Shown: positions 22,692 through 34,866 of the stretch, in pieces
Position numbering within the stretch: position 1 is the first letter of the stretch
Layout of the letters: each line of letters starts with the position of its first letter
NCBI GenBank assembly: GCA_028095005.1
Contig: CM051461.1
Coordinates: 29,447,432-29,511,431, forward strand
Length of the DNA: 64,000 nucleotides
Reading direction: 5' to 3'
Source: Rhynchospora pubera
Lineage: Eukaryota > Streptophyta > Magnoliopsida > Poales > Cyperaceae
Translations under genes and position numbers: made by a program
The notes under the pieces: generated by a model
Told to the model about the DNA's origin: nothing
Database searches by the model: none
What the model saw: the letters and a program-made list of their open reading frames with translations, nothing else

Positions 22692-23298
22692 AAGAACCTG
22701 AAGTTCTTATTAAATGAAGAACTTGAAGTTCATATTTCGATTTAAAATTATTTAGAACCTGAAGTTCTTGATGCTCTTGAGGTAATTTGTTTAGAACTCA
22801 AAGTTATTGATTTTTAAATTGATTTGCTTAGAACATGAAGTTCTATTATAAATTAATATAACCAGAAGTTATGAAACACCACTGAATATTATTATATAAA
22901 TAATCGGCAGTTATTATTTCAAACTGAAATTTTATTTTAAAGAACCTGAAGTTCTATTTTTAATGACCAGAAGTTATTGGACACTAGATGAAAAAAATAA
23001 CATAAAGTTATTCCCAATTTAATATAAATTAACGATTATTATTTGTCATTAGATGAAAAAATAACCTAAAGTTATTTCATTTAAATTCTTGTGCAGACAA
23101 ACGATTCAATTATCAGAAATTATTAAATAAAATTTTTCTATAACCTGAAGTTATATAAGTTAATGTATGTTATTTTATTTACTTTATTCATTCATTTTAT
23201 TTATTTGTTTGTATATCTATTTATTTTTTTTCATTCAGTTATCGTAACCTGAAGTTACAATACTAATAACTTGAAGTTATAATAGTAATATCTTGAAA
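22692..23298 (+). repeat. Array of covarying mini-hairpins in the Copia-2 leader
   Basis: At least eleven units have the form stem - CTGAA-like loop - complementary stem. Examples are 22692-22708 (AAGAAC/GTTCTT), 22754-22768 (AGAAC/GTTCT), 22858-22872 (ATAAC/GTTAT), 22996-23012 (AATAAC/GTTATT), 23059-23077 (AAATAAC/GTTATTT), 23139-23155 (TATAAC/GTTATA) and 23244-23258 (GTAAC/GTTAC). Others are at 22719, 22830, 22941 and 23266. The stems change on both sides together while the loop stays near CTGAA, CAGAA, TTGAA or CTAAA. More units occur inside pol (24210-24224, 25183-25197) and near the 3' LTR (27363-27380). The function is unknown. Confidence 0.8.
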
Positions 23299-23788
23299 TT
23301 ACGATGAAAGCATATTAGTACTCTTGAAGAGTTTCCAAAGAAACATGTGACCATCAAAATAAAAAGTTCGTTATAAATTTTTTTTAGTACAATTCTTCAT
23401 ATTTTATGTTTCAAATTTGCTCCGGTGGTAGCAAAAGATACTTCAAATTAGTATCATATATCCTAATGTGAAAGATTGAGTTTTATTCATTTCTTGAAGT
23501 GAATTTGATTTTATATGAATAGATGACATAGGCATGGTCGCATTAATTTTTGCAATGAAAAAGAAAAACATCTTGAAGATGTTTGTGACATGTATATACG
23601 AACAAAATAAGTTAGTTTAATTTTTTTTTTCGTGTACGGGAATAAAAAGAAATAAAAATTAATGAATAAATTTAGTTTATATTTGTTTACGAGAATGAAT
23701 AAAGTAGTTTATATTTATTTTACTTTTAAGTTTCATGTATACAAATAAATGAATAAAGCAAGTTTCATTTATTTCATTTTAAGGGAAA

Positions 23789-26700
23789 ATGACCGATCCA
23801 ATGATAATTCAAGAAGATTCGTGTCTAATAGACAGCGGAACTACGAATACAATATTGAAAAGTAAGAAATATTTTTTACAATTGCATTGCAGTGTGGCTA
23901 ATATCCAAACTATTTATGGTTCAAGTAATATTATTGAAGGCTCCGGAAGAGCTTGTATTTTGTTACCTAAAGGAACAAAATTAATAATAGATGATGCATT
24001 ATATTCAAGTAGATCAAGAAGAAATCTACTAAGTTTTAAAGATATTCGAAAAAATGGTTATCATATTGAAACTATGAATGAGAAAAATTGCGAATATCTT
24101 CATATCATATCTATTAAAAATGGTCAGAAAAATATTATGGAGAAATTACAAGCATTATCAAATGGACTATATGGTACATATATAAGTACAATAGAATCAA
24201 ATATGGTGACTAACCAGAAGTTAGTTGATCCAAAATTATTTATATTATGGCATGATAGATTGGGTCATCCAGGAAATATAATGATGAGGAGAATAATTGA
24301 AAGTGCAAACGGACATCCCCTAAAGGACCTGAAGATCCTGTTATCAAAAGAATTGACATGCCAAGCATACTCTCCAAATAAAGTTGGACCTGAAGATCCA
24401 TCATTTTTAGAACGAATTCAAGGAGATATATGTGGACCTATTACACCGTCATGTGGACCATTTAGATATTTTATGGTTTTAATTGATGCATCAACACATT
24501 GGTCACATTTGTGTTTGTTAGCAACAAGAAATGTTGCATTTGCGAGATTATTAGCACAAATTATCCAATTGAGAGCTAATTTTCCGGATTATCAAATGAA
24601 AAGAATCCGACTTGATAATGCAGGAGAATTTACATCCCAAACTTTTAATGATTATTGCATGTCTATTGGGATTACTGTAGAGCATTCAGTGGCACATGTT
24701 CATACACAAAACGGTCTAGCAGAATCATTGATTAAAAGGTTACAGTTAATAGCTAGACCATTACTTATGAAATCTAGTTTACCATCTTCTGCATGGGGAC
24801 ATGCCATATTACATGCTGCAGCACTAATTAGATTAAGACCAACTGCTGATCATAAATATTCCCCGTTACAATTGGTCTCCGGAAGAGAACCAAATTTGTT
24901 TCATTTAAAGGTATTTGGTTGTGCAATATATGTTCCAATTTCTCCTCCACAACGCACAAAAATGGGACCTCAAAGAAGGTTGGAAATTTATATTGGTTTT
25001 AACACTCCTTCCATTGTCAAATATTTAGAACCATTAACAGGAGATATTTTTACAGCAAGATTCGTTGATTGTCATTTTGATGAATCAATATTCCCAAATT
25101 TAGGGGAAGGAAAACAAAAACTGGATAGAAAAGTGACATGGAATTCATTGTTGTCTTATCTTGATCCTAGAAGTGGTCAATGTGAACTTGAAGTTCAAAA
25201 GATTATAAACTTGCAAAGAATTGCAAATGAATTGCCTGATGCATTCACAGATATAAATAGAGTCACTAAATCACATATTCCAGCTATTAATGCACCTGCT
25301 CGAATAGATATTACAAAATTATCAAATGAATCTCATGAACGTAGAAAACGTGGAAGACCAATTGGTTCTAAGGATGTAAATCCACGAAAAATAAAAGAGC
25401 AGAATAAAGCAGTTGGTACAACCTCAGAAGAGGTTTACAAAGTTCCTGAAGAAACTAAATCTCCAGAAGAGATTAATAAAGTTCTAGAAGAAACTAAAAT
25501 CTTTGAAGAGATTAAGAAAGTTCCAGAAGAAACCGAAGTACCAAATGATTATGAGATTTCTATAAATTATGTGAAAAATAATACAACATTGAATAGGAAT
25601 AAAACTCAAGTTGATGAAATTTTTGCATTCGCTGTAGCTAATGATGTTATAAGCGAAGAATAGAATGTGCCAAAAACCATAGAAAAATGTAGAAAAAGAA
25701 ATGATTGGACTAAATGGAAAGATGCTATACAAGCTGAATTAAATTCGCTTGATAAACGACAAGTATTTGGACCGGTAGTCCAGACGCCCAAACATGTTAA
25801 CCCTGTAGGTTACAAATGGGTATTTGTCATTAAAAGAAATGAGAAAAATGAGATCGTGAGATATAAAGCAAGGCTAGTGGCACAAGGGTTTACACAAATA
25901 TATGGAATTGATTATGAAGAAACGTATTCACCTGTAGTGGATGCGACAACTCTCAGATTTTTAATAGGTCTCGCGGTCACAGAAAATCTTAAAATGCAAC
26001 TTATGGATGTTGTCACAGCTTATCTATATGGTTCACTTGATAGTGACATATATATGAAAATTCCCGAAGGATTAAAAATGCCTGAAGCATATAAATCAAA
26101 ACCTAGAGAAATGTACTCCATAAAGTTGAAAAAATCTTTATACGGACTAAAACAATCAGGTCGAATGTGGTATAATCGACTTAGTGAATATCTTTTAAAA
26201 GAAGGATATAAGAATAATGCAATTAGTCCATGTGTTTTTATTAAAAAATTAAATTTTGGTTTTGCAATCGTTGCGGTGTATGTTGATGATTTAAACATTA
26301 TAGGATCTCCTGAAGAGATTGAAAATACTGCAAAATTGTGGAAAAAGGAGTTTGAAATGAAAGACCTTGGTGTAACTAAATTTTGTCTCGGTCTGCAGAT
26401 CGAGCATTTAAAGAATGGAATATTTATCCATCAGTCAAATTATATTGAAAAATTACTAAAGAAATTTAATATGGATAAAGCTTATCCTTTGAAAATACCA
26501 ATGGTCGTACGATCGTTAAATATAGAAAATGATCCTTTTCGCCCCTAAGAAAATGATGAAGAAGTACTTGGTCTTGAAGTGCCATACTTAAGTGCAATAG
26601 GAGCATTATTATATCTTGCAAATAATACCAGACCTGATATTTCATTTGCTGTAAATTTACTATCAAGATATAGTTCCAAACCAACCCGAAGACATTGGAA

Positions 26701-27239
26701 TGGAATTAAAGATATTTTTCGCTATCTTTGCGGAACTCGAGATATGGGGCTATACTATGAAAAGGATATAAAATCTAATCTAGTTGGATATGCAGATGCA
26801 TGATATTTATCAGACCCGCATAAAGCACGATCTCAATCAGGATACATATTTACTTATAGTGGAGCTGCGATTTCATGGCGATCGACAAAACAAACTCTAA
26901 CGGCTAATTGTTCTCTATGAAGCGAGTCGAGAATGTGTTTCATTGAGATCAATAATTCAAAATATTCAAGAAGAATGTGGGCTTCAAAACATTAAGGAAA
27001 ATCCTACTCCAATATATGAAGATAATGCAGCTTGCATAGCACAAATTAGAGAAGGATATATCAAAGGAGACCGAACTAAGCACATTGCGCCGAAGTTCTT
27101 CTCGGCACATGATCTACAAAAGGATGGTATAATAGATGTTCAAAAAATTCAATCATGCAACAACTTGGCCGATCTATTCACGAAGTCTTTGCCAACAAGA
27201 ATTTTTGAACAACTCAGAAAGAAGATAGGTCTACACTGA
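23789..27239 (+). pseudogene. Copia-2 pol (protease-integrase-RT-RNase H), disrupted
   Basis: The first segment (23789-25660, 624 aa) has a protease motif DSGT with D16, then integrase with H155, H160 and C191. The fourth zinc ligand, expected at 194, is Tyr. The triad D213-D276-E312 keeps the 35-residue spacing. A TAG at 25661 separates it, in the same frame, from the reverse transcriptase segment (to 26545, with VYVDD). A TAA at 26546 and a TGA at 26801 follow, still in frame. A frame change near 26900 puts the end of RNase H (26943-27239) in another frame. No gag precedes it. The protein cannot be made whole, so any movement needed helper proteins. Confidence 0.9.
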
Positions 27240-27442
27240 CTGAAGGATGTCCAATAATATCAAAATGAGGGGAAGCATTATACACGCCGTACTCTTTTTC
27301 TCTTATCCAAGTTTTTATCCCAATAGGTTTTGCTTGGTAAGGTTTTTAATGAGGCAGTATAAATGATCCAGAAGTATCATATTAATATTGATCCAGAAGT
27401 ATCATATTACTAGTGTATAATGAAAGATGAACAAAGGGGAAG

Positions 27443-27657
27443 TGTTATAAATGGAATTATATATTGATTGTCCATTTTCATTATTCCTATTAATTGTATG
27501 AGATCTATAGCATTAATTAGAAGATTTGTTTTTGGCTTATAAATAGAGGATGCAAGTTGTATATTGTAATTCAATTGTTGAGAATAAGAAATACAGAGCA
27601 CCAATTTACTCTTTCTTTTATCTTTGTCTCTTCCACTTTTCACTTTATTTTACAACA
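27443..27657 (+). repeat. Copia-2 3' LTR
   Basis: This copy begins TGTTATAAATGG and ends ACAACA, preceded by the purine tract caaaggggaag. It differs from the 5' copy internally by one base (t for c in the tactcttt stretch near 27613). Confidence 0.92.
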
Positions 27658-30249
27658 AATCTTATGATTTTTCAACTTTTTATTATTTAATGAAATTCAT
27701 GAACCTTTTTGTGGTTGTCAATCACCAATTTGTTCAATCATATATGTAATTTATACATGAGTTGGTCCTGATTCCTGAAAATGAGAGAACCTTCTAACCG
27801 TAAAGATATAAAATTTTACTTTTTACATTTCGAAACACAAAAATTCTACAATTGAGCGCAGTAGAAGCCGGGAGAAGGGGGCTGCTTGGCGGTTAGCATT
27901 GAAATTCTAACGACGAGAAACGCGATTAAGGACTCGAGAATTTATCATTGCACATATAATAATAATATAATGATGATATAATAATAAGATAATAACAAGT
28001 AATTAAAGAGCATGACGTGGGACAAGGTTAGGAAAAATATAATAATAATACTAGTAGTGGAAAAACAAAGTGTTAGATGGAATAGTGCCGGGATAGCGAG
28101 AAGCAGAGAGACAGGTTTGAGCTGATTCTGTCGTTAATCCAGGTATTATTATTACTAAATAAATGGTTTGTTACTTGATAGCGGGTGGTGTTGCTTACCG
28201 GGCTGGGACAGAGCCCGACCCACGACCATGTGCGGCGACAAGCGCCATGGAAGGTGTTTTGTGGGTCCTACTTTTTGGGTTTGAGGAGTGGACGTGTTTT
28301 GTACAAAAGCCCATCAGTCGTCCCCATTTAACAATTTTCACTTTCTCGTATTATTTTGACGAAATCAGGTATTTTAACTGTTAAAACTTCTCGATTTTCA
28401 AAATTTATTAAAATAGTTTCTAATTTTGGTTATATTGGCTGAATTAGTTAAGAGGTAAATTGTAACATTATGAAAATTTAGACTTTAAATTTATATATAT
28501 TTTAGTTCGGAAACTATTTATTAGAATTTTCTGTCATAGAACGTTTAAATTAAATTTTCGATTTCGTTTTGAATTAACCAAAATCCGACCCAAACGAAGC
28601 CATCTAGTGCAAACCTTTAGGGTCGAGCCCAACAATAAAGGCCTGCGCCTCTTTTGCTGCCTTCATCTGCAAGGAGGTTCTTTCCTCAAACATTATTGTT
28701 TAACTCTCAAGCCACAATCAATTGCCATAGTGTCCTTCCATAGTTGATGAAATCTGTCGTCAAATATTTCTTTGTTTAAAATTCTTCTTCCTAAAGAAAT
28801 ATAATAATGCCCTTCATTTCGATTCTGATTAGCTAATAATATTCAATTCATTTGATATCTAGATTTTCTTTTGGGTAACCTCAAGTGTGTACGTGTATGC
28901 TTTGTGGATGGTTTGAGTGATACAAGAAAAGATCATAGTCGGCCACACAACAGCAAGAGGCTGTGCCTCTATTGAATTTATTTACTCTCCAAGTTTGCAT
29001 TATTTCCTTAATCCCTTTTGGCTTCGCCTCCAAGTAAAAATCCATCCTGTAAATATTCTTACCTTAAGTGAATTTCTTGTCCCCCAAATTTTGCTGTTCT
29101 GTCTCCCAGAAGATCACGTTGATGGATACATGCATTAATTTCAATGGATACAAAAAGTCATACGTGAGTTAATATATATGAATATGAATATAAGAGGGAC
29201 CAAGCTACACATCTTGCAAAAACACCTCAGGAGGCATAGCGCCTCTTCCAACCAAACGCCTCCAGTCGGCCTCACTTGGGCTGCTGGACACCACCACCGT
29301 CGGAACCCTCCTCTGCCCAATTTATCACCCGATCTTTCTTTCAGATGATAATCAGATCCAAACCCGACATCAACCTCCCTACCCGACTTCCTCTTGTACC
29401 TGAATGCACTATTCTCCTCCTCTTTTCTGGTGCATGATGATCGGTGACTGACGACTAGGCGAGGCGACAAGGCTAGGCATGTAGCAATCGGACTATCGCT
29501 CTATCTGAATTTATTTGCAAGTTCTTCCTTAAGGTGCGGATTATACTTAAACCTGACTAGTTTTATGAAACTAATATTGGATTTGGCACTTGCTTTTTAA
29601 TAACAGAAGGGTTGCACGTAACAAAATACTTTTTGTTTGACTATTCTTGGGTAAGTTATAATTAGACAACCTTCATGAACTCTCCCTATATTCTATTACA
29701 TTATAAAGTTTGTTATGTTAAATTAATTTGGGGTTACTCTCACTTACGTATAGATTCGTATATATAAGCTTTGAGAATACATATAAAACAAGTAGCTTCT
29801 GATCGTGTACTTTTCTATAAGAAATAAGGATTTATACCGGCTTTCTTTCGTTAAACTGATTTTACCGCACGTGAGGTTTATCCAAACCAGATCTGTTAGT
29901 GAACATAAGCATTCAGAAAGCTTTTTAACTTAGTAATTTTCTGATAACTCAAATGAATGCATGCGCGTCTATACAGTGGACCATGCATGGTTAGTTTGAA
30001 ACCTCCTATATATTTCCAATTAATATAAAAATATTTTTTATATGCTCATGGTCTTGTCAAAGTTTATTTATGTATGGGATTTTAAACTTGATATCTAGAA
30101 TCTGAACCTATACAAAATATTTTTGAGGATGCGTCATTAAAATGCACACATGAATTTTTATACTCTTGATTCCGGATTAGCTGAAAGGTTTATAAAGTAT
30201 AGTAGACACCGGGTTTTAGAAAATGTGAAAGAATGATTCTGAAATATAT

Positions 30250-30297
<48 letters not shown>

Positions 30298-30984
30298 TTA
30301 TGAATATAATATAAACGTTTAATATAGTAGAAAGTTACACGTCCAGACTTAAAGATTTTCTATTGCATTCTTTAATTTGTAATATCAAATGCATATCTTA
30401 ATGATATTATCCTGATGCTAAGAAATTTGTTCAAAACTTCATAAAGCATCCATCTATCTTCTAAGATATAAATGCACATACACACCTTTGAAATCCGATA
30501 AGGATATATTTGAGCTTGATTAAAAATGTTATTTAAACAATTGTAAAACTTCTATTTTCTAATCTAGCATCTTCTGTTCTGGTAAACTATATTACATATT
30601 TCCAATGTGATGCATGTCCTGGTAAATGTAAGGTCCGATGTTTTTTTTTATTTTGACTGAGTCATGACATCGCTACATATACATGAAATACACATGAATG
30701 ATAAAGAGAATTAAGTCCCAGGTACCTTGAGAAACCCACCCAGGAACTTGACATGTACATGCTTGTTACCCTCCACATGCGGCCTGCTCATGACAGGATG
30801 GAGATGAAACAGGGGTGCTGGCCATGCGACTCATTGTGCAGGACAACAAAAGTTATAAAAAGTGAATTGATAATTATAGTTGATATGAGTTATTAAAAGT
30901 TATGCATTCTTAAGCCCCTTCAATTAAATAAATGCTTTGTTCATCTTAATTGTTTTATTTTAAATAGTAGTTATATATATCTTT
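27658..30984. other. Intergenic DNA
   Basis: About 3.3 kb with no recognisable gene. Somewhat more GC-rich, gene-like sequence occurs at 28080-28330 and 29200-29470. Frames there (28163-28384 plus, 29141-29470 minus) show no domain, repeat or signal peptide I can name. They may be remnants of exons. Confidence 0.5.
30254..30294. repeat. (TA)n microsatellite
   Basis: About 41 bases of uninterrupted TA repeats. Such runs are often variable in length between individuals. Confidence 0.95.
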
Positions 30985-31350
30985 GTAGTACCGCACTGAG
31001 AGTTGTCAGGGCTCTCATCCGTGTTGTTATTTTATTTTAGATTCAGGTATCGAGGAACATGGCGAAACGCATCCTCAAACTGAGGGAGACAAGATAATAG
31101 AAGCGGGTCATTAATTTGCCACAATCTGTCTATTCATTTTTGTTATTTGAATTTGAACATTTGACTTAGCATGGTGGCATTCCATCATAAATCCACCATG
31201 TTGGGCATGTTTTCTTCTTGTAAAACGTTAATTAATTATTAATAAATTTTGTGGCAAAATGTTATTTTTATTATTGATAGTGTATGTGATGCTTGTACGC
31301 CTTGCGTTTATACGCGGCGGGTTGTCACCCCCGTCTCGAGGTGTGACATA
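30985..31350 (+). mobile_element. Possible LTR-retrotransposon fragment
   Basis: The stretch ends in ctcgaggtgtgaca, similar to the 3' ends of many plant LTRs. It begins with sequence like the region before a Ty3-type 3' LTR (cgcactgagagttgtcagggc). There is no partner copy in the window. This call rests on general resemblance only. Confidence 0.25.
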
Positions 31351-31442
31351 AATATTCTTAATTAACAAAAATTAAAGGTAAAATTTCCAAATTTAAATTT
31401 AGAGGGAGTATCTAAATTTGGAAAATCAAAGTAACACCTTCA

Positions 31443-31955
31443 GTGAAGTGCTTCTTGCTATTGCTGGCACACAACAGAATTTTGACTCAAGAACAATTGA
31501 TAGGAAGAGGAATAACGTTTGAGGAGAATTGTGTACTGTGTAATCAAAACATTTGTGAGACTGCCTCACATTTGTTCCTCTCATGCTCCTTCACCAATGC
31601 ATTGTGGATAAAATTGAGTCACAACACTGGCACTTGCTTGGTTTGCCGGGGTTTTAATTGCTCTGAAGCACTATTAGAGATGCTGAACCTGACAACACCA
31701 AAATCTTTTATAGAGATTGTCATTGCAACGGCGTTTTGGGAAATTTGGTTGGAACGTAATAATCGAACTTTCAGGCAAGAAAGCAGACCTTTGAGCATCA
31801 TCCATGATTAGATTGTTGGAGAGGCGACTCTGTTTAGAAAGTACTGCTAAAAGTTGTGTTGTTTGTTGGAAGTTAGCTTCCTAGTTTGTTTTCTTTTTTG
31901 GTTTTTTCTTTTTTTTTTGTTTTTTTTACTAGATAGCCACTATCTAGTATGTCCA
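31443..31955 (+). pseudogene. LINE (L1) ORF2 3' fragment with zf-RVT domain
   Basis: A 122-aa frame has the Cys/His pattern of the plant reverse-transcriptase zinc-binding domain (CVLCNQ... ASHLFLSC) followed by FWEIWLERNNRTFRQ, typical of the end of L1 ORF2. A T-rich 3' tail follows, ending in tgtccaaaaaaaaa near 31950-31963. The rest of ORF2 is missing and the frame has a stop at 31809. No target duplication was found. Confidence 0.8.
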
Positions 31956-32229
31956 AAAAAAAATATTCGGATTGAGAAAGAATTGGGTTGCCAGTGTGCA
32001 CATATAATTTTCTAGGTACTATTTTTCATATTAATTTTCCTTTCTTTTGTTTTGAGACATTTTATAGGGTATTTTGTTCACCTCGGCAAGTAGGCCATGA
32101 CAAATGTGGTCGAATTTTCTTTTTATTGTGTCCAAAAATGTCGAAATCAGATTATTCATGCATGAAAAAAAATCAGGTTATTGTTATACCCTAATTTATT
32201 TGTGGGACTGATAACTGCAATCAACCTCT

Positions 32230-33525
32230 AAGAAAATAACGCAATCAAAATCTATTTTTGGTAAGCGCTCTCAACTTTCTCTTTCTAAAAATGAAAAACG
32301 TTCTCTCAGCCCGTGCACTTAACCCCTCTAATATGCACGCCCCCTCCCTCTCATCCACGAGCCCTCTTGTCTCCGTCCCTTCTCCCCATGCGTCTCATGT
32401 CTCCGCCCTTTCTCTCTCATGTGCCCCTTCTCGCGCACGCACCTCACCTATTTTCATCTTCTGTGCCCCTCACCTTTCTCCTTCATCTCCTTCTTTTTGC
32501 CTCACTTCTACTTCATCTCTTTTTTTTTTTCTCACCCTTATAAAAACATACTTCTTTGTGAAAAAAACAAAAAAGTATTCACACAGTACAAATAAAATAC
32601 TCCCTTAATATGTATATAACTATGTGATATACATAAATACTTTCTTATGAAAATATATATACTCCCCAAGTCCAATTAAAATACTCTCTTGAACCTATTA
32701 ATTACTCTCTTATAATGTTTACTTACTCACATAAATAATTACTAATTTTAACTTATTAGATACTCCCTTCACCTTATTAGTTACTTCCGTGCCACTAATT
32801 ATATACTTCCATAACAAAACATTAATGTTCTTTCTTACGATATAAATATTAGATACTCCCTTACATGTATTAGATACTATCGTGCCACTAATTATATACT
32901 TCCATAACAAAATATAAAATACTTGCTTATTTAAACTTAGTAGTTACTCACTTGTCTAATATAAGTACTCACATAATACAAATAAAATACTCTCTTATAT
33001 ACTTTCATACCAAAACATTAGTATATATAAAAATATTAAATAATCCCTTCAGACTTATTAGTTACTGCCTTGTATATATTGGATAGTTAGTTTCATTATA
33101 TATAATAGATACTCTCATAGACATATTTAATTACTCCCTTACATATAATTAATGGGTGCACAATCAATAAAAAAAATGGATTGTTGGAAAAGAGAGAGGA
33201 TGTAGGCACGTCAATGATAGGAGAGTGTGAGTAGACAAAAACAAACAGGAGAAGCACGAAGAGGGACTCACGGGGTAGAAAGAGAAGTGCGCGAGAGGAT
33301 ACAGTGAAGTGATGGGAGATCTATGGAAGGAGAAGGAGAAACAACATAAGAGATAGTAGATGGGGTACAAGACGAGGAATTAAGGAGGCAGGAGAGAAGC
33401 GATTAAGGAGACGTGAATAGTTTAGTGCGTGAGAGGGGAGAGGGAGAGCGTGTCTCTCTGACAGAAGGAGGGGAGGAAAAAAGGAGACACTCCCTGTTGA
33501 TTGTTTTATTGCGCAAGTTTTTATT
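32230..33525. repeat. Low-complexity block: pyrimidine arm, tandem 'actccctta' core, purine arm
   Basis: The left arm (about 32265-32545) is rich in C and T, and the right arm (about 33175-33485) is rich in G and A, so the ends are roughly inverted. The core (about 32580-33150) is a degenerate tandem array around tactccctt and tattagatac. A longer unit repeats at 32788-32819 and 32880-32911 (gccactaattatatacttcc). The outer ends share gcaat/aaaac-like bases in inverted order. It may be an old MULE-like element. The Ser/Pro-rich frames at 32258-32608 come from the composition. Confidence 0.5.
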
Positions 33526-34866
33526 ACATTAAGTAATTCCCATTTGTTTGAAATGGATTTTCCTTATCTGTAGGTGGCCCCATTGCTTTTTTGGTGTTTA
33601 GCTCGCTTAGCTGATAAAATTTCAATATAAAAAATGTAATGAACGTTTGAATCAATCGTTTAAATCGTAAAATTTAAAAACAAGAATGTAGCACGAAAGT
33701 TATCTGTGCGATGCATAGTTAAATGTACCACGCAAGTTGCTAGCCAGGTGTAATAATCTGTCAATTTTATTTTTCGGCCTGGTTGACCAATCCAATATCC
33801 CATATCTTATCACTGGCCATCAAAGTGAACCTATGAAAAGCAATTCGATGTAGTACTGTTACATATTTTAAAAACTAGTGGTTCATAAGTAATAGAATCT
33901 TGTTTGAGATATCATAAGATTCATATCTAATTAATCAATATATAAATGATCTATAATGTTAGTGCTGGACTTAAGATATACTCAAACATCTGATTCAGGT
34001 TGGTAGCATGATTCGATTGTCTTGTATCTGAAACTGATCGAATTTCGATAAATCTGCTCGTACATTCATAAAACGATTCGGATGCTCCCTACCTAAATCT
34101 AGCACTTTGCTAGAAAACATTGTCAATATTTAATTAAGGAGAACTTTAATTAAAATTGAATAAAGTCGTTAGAGATAAGCGACGCAATTTTGGTTTGTCA
34201 ATAGATATATATTTTCTATAAATATAATCAACGCATGTTATACTTCAATAATTAAGTACAATTTATTTACATACCGTTGGAGAACAATTTGGCATCGTTA
34301 AAGTTCTGTAAGCACTGTCAATGAATTTCTAAATTGCGCCAAATTTTATAAACAATATATCCAACTATAGGAAACATACTTTTGAATAATACTTTGTGAG
34401 TATAAATTATCATTTTTGCCAATTAATTGTAATGTGAAATAATTTGCGCAGTCATGAAAAAATGTAAAGTTAAAATAAACTTAGTAATAATAAAATACAA
34501 AGCATCAGTCATGAAAAATGTAATTAAATAAGTCGAATTACATTAAAAATCATTCTCGATTCGCATGACCTAATCAGTTAAACGTATATTTGGCGACCAA
34601 TGCAAGACATATGTATTTCACAAGTTAATGTCCGTTTTTACATTAGCTGTCTCTGTCTCTCTGAGTTTTGATCCAAACATACAGATATAGCTAGCAAGCA
34701 ACTTGTGTTCATAATTAAACCTTTCATGATTCGTTCCCAATAATATAAACAACACATGCCTCTCCTAACGTGTATATTTGTCTACCAGATGCTACTTTTT
34801 TCGTGTGTGTGTATATATATCTGTTTAATTTTTCCTTTTTTTTAATAAATTTCTTCCTTTAGCCTT
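33526..34866. other. Intergenic DNA
   Basis: AT-rich, no gene or complete element recognised. Confidence 0.55.

Larger units (their letters stand above)
21878..27657 (+). mobile_element. Copia-2: short-LTR Ale/Retrofit-like Copia element without gag
   Basis: Two 215-bp LTRs (21878-22092 and 27443-27657) align without indels at an offset of 5565. They differ at one internal base, and the left copy starts ACA where the right starts TGT. The right LTR is preceded by a purine tract (27433-27442). The left LTR is followed by cgttatcagcatg, the sort of primer site seen in this lineage. Inside there is no gag: pol begins directly with protease at 23789, after 1.7 kb of noncoding leader. Pol is broken (see its entry). 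No target duplication was found. Lineage is judged from the short LTR, primer-site region and 3' tail. Confidence 0.9.

Noticed and set aside
25661..25663. TAG between integrase and reverse transcriptase as a programmed read-through stop
   Set aside because: Two more in-frame stops and a frameshift follow in the same pol, so decay explains it better.
29141..29470. 109-aa minus-strand frame as a gene
   Set aside because: No domain recognised, and the C-terminal half is AT-rich low-complexity translation; it may be an exon remnant.
32258..32608. Ser/Pro/Leu-rich overlapping frames as a small secreted protein gene
   Set aside because: Two frames are open at once because the DNA is pyrimidine-rich; no signal peptide or conserved motif stands out.
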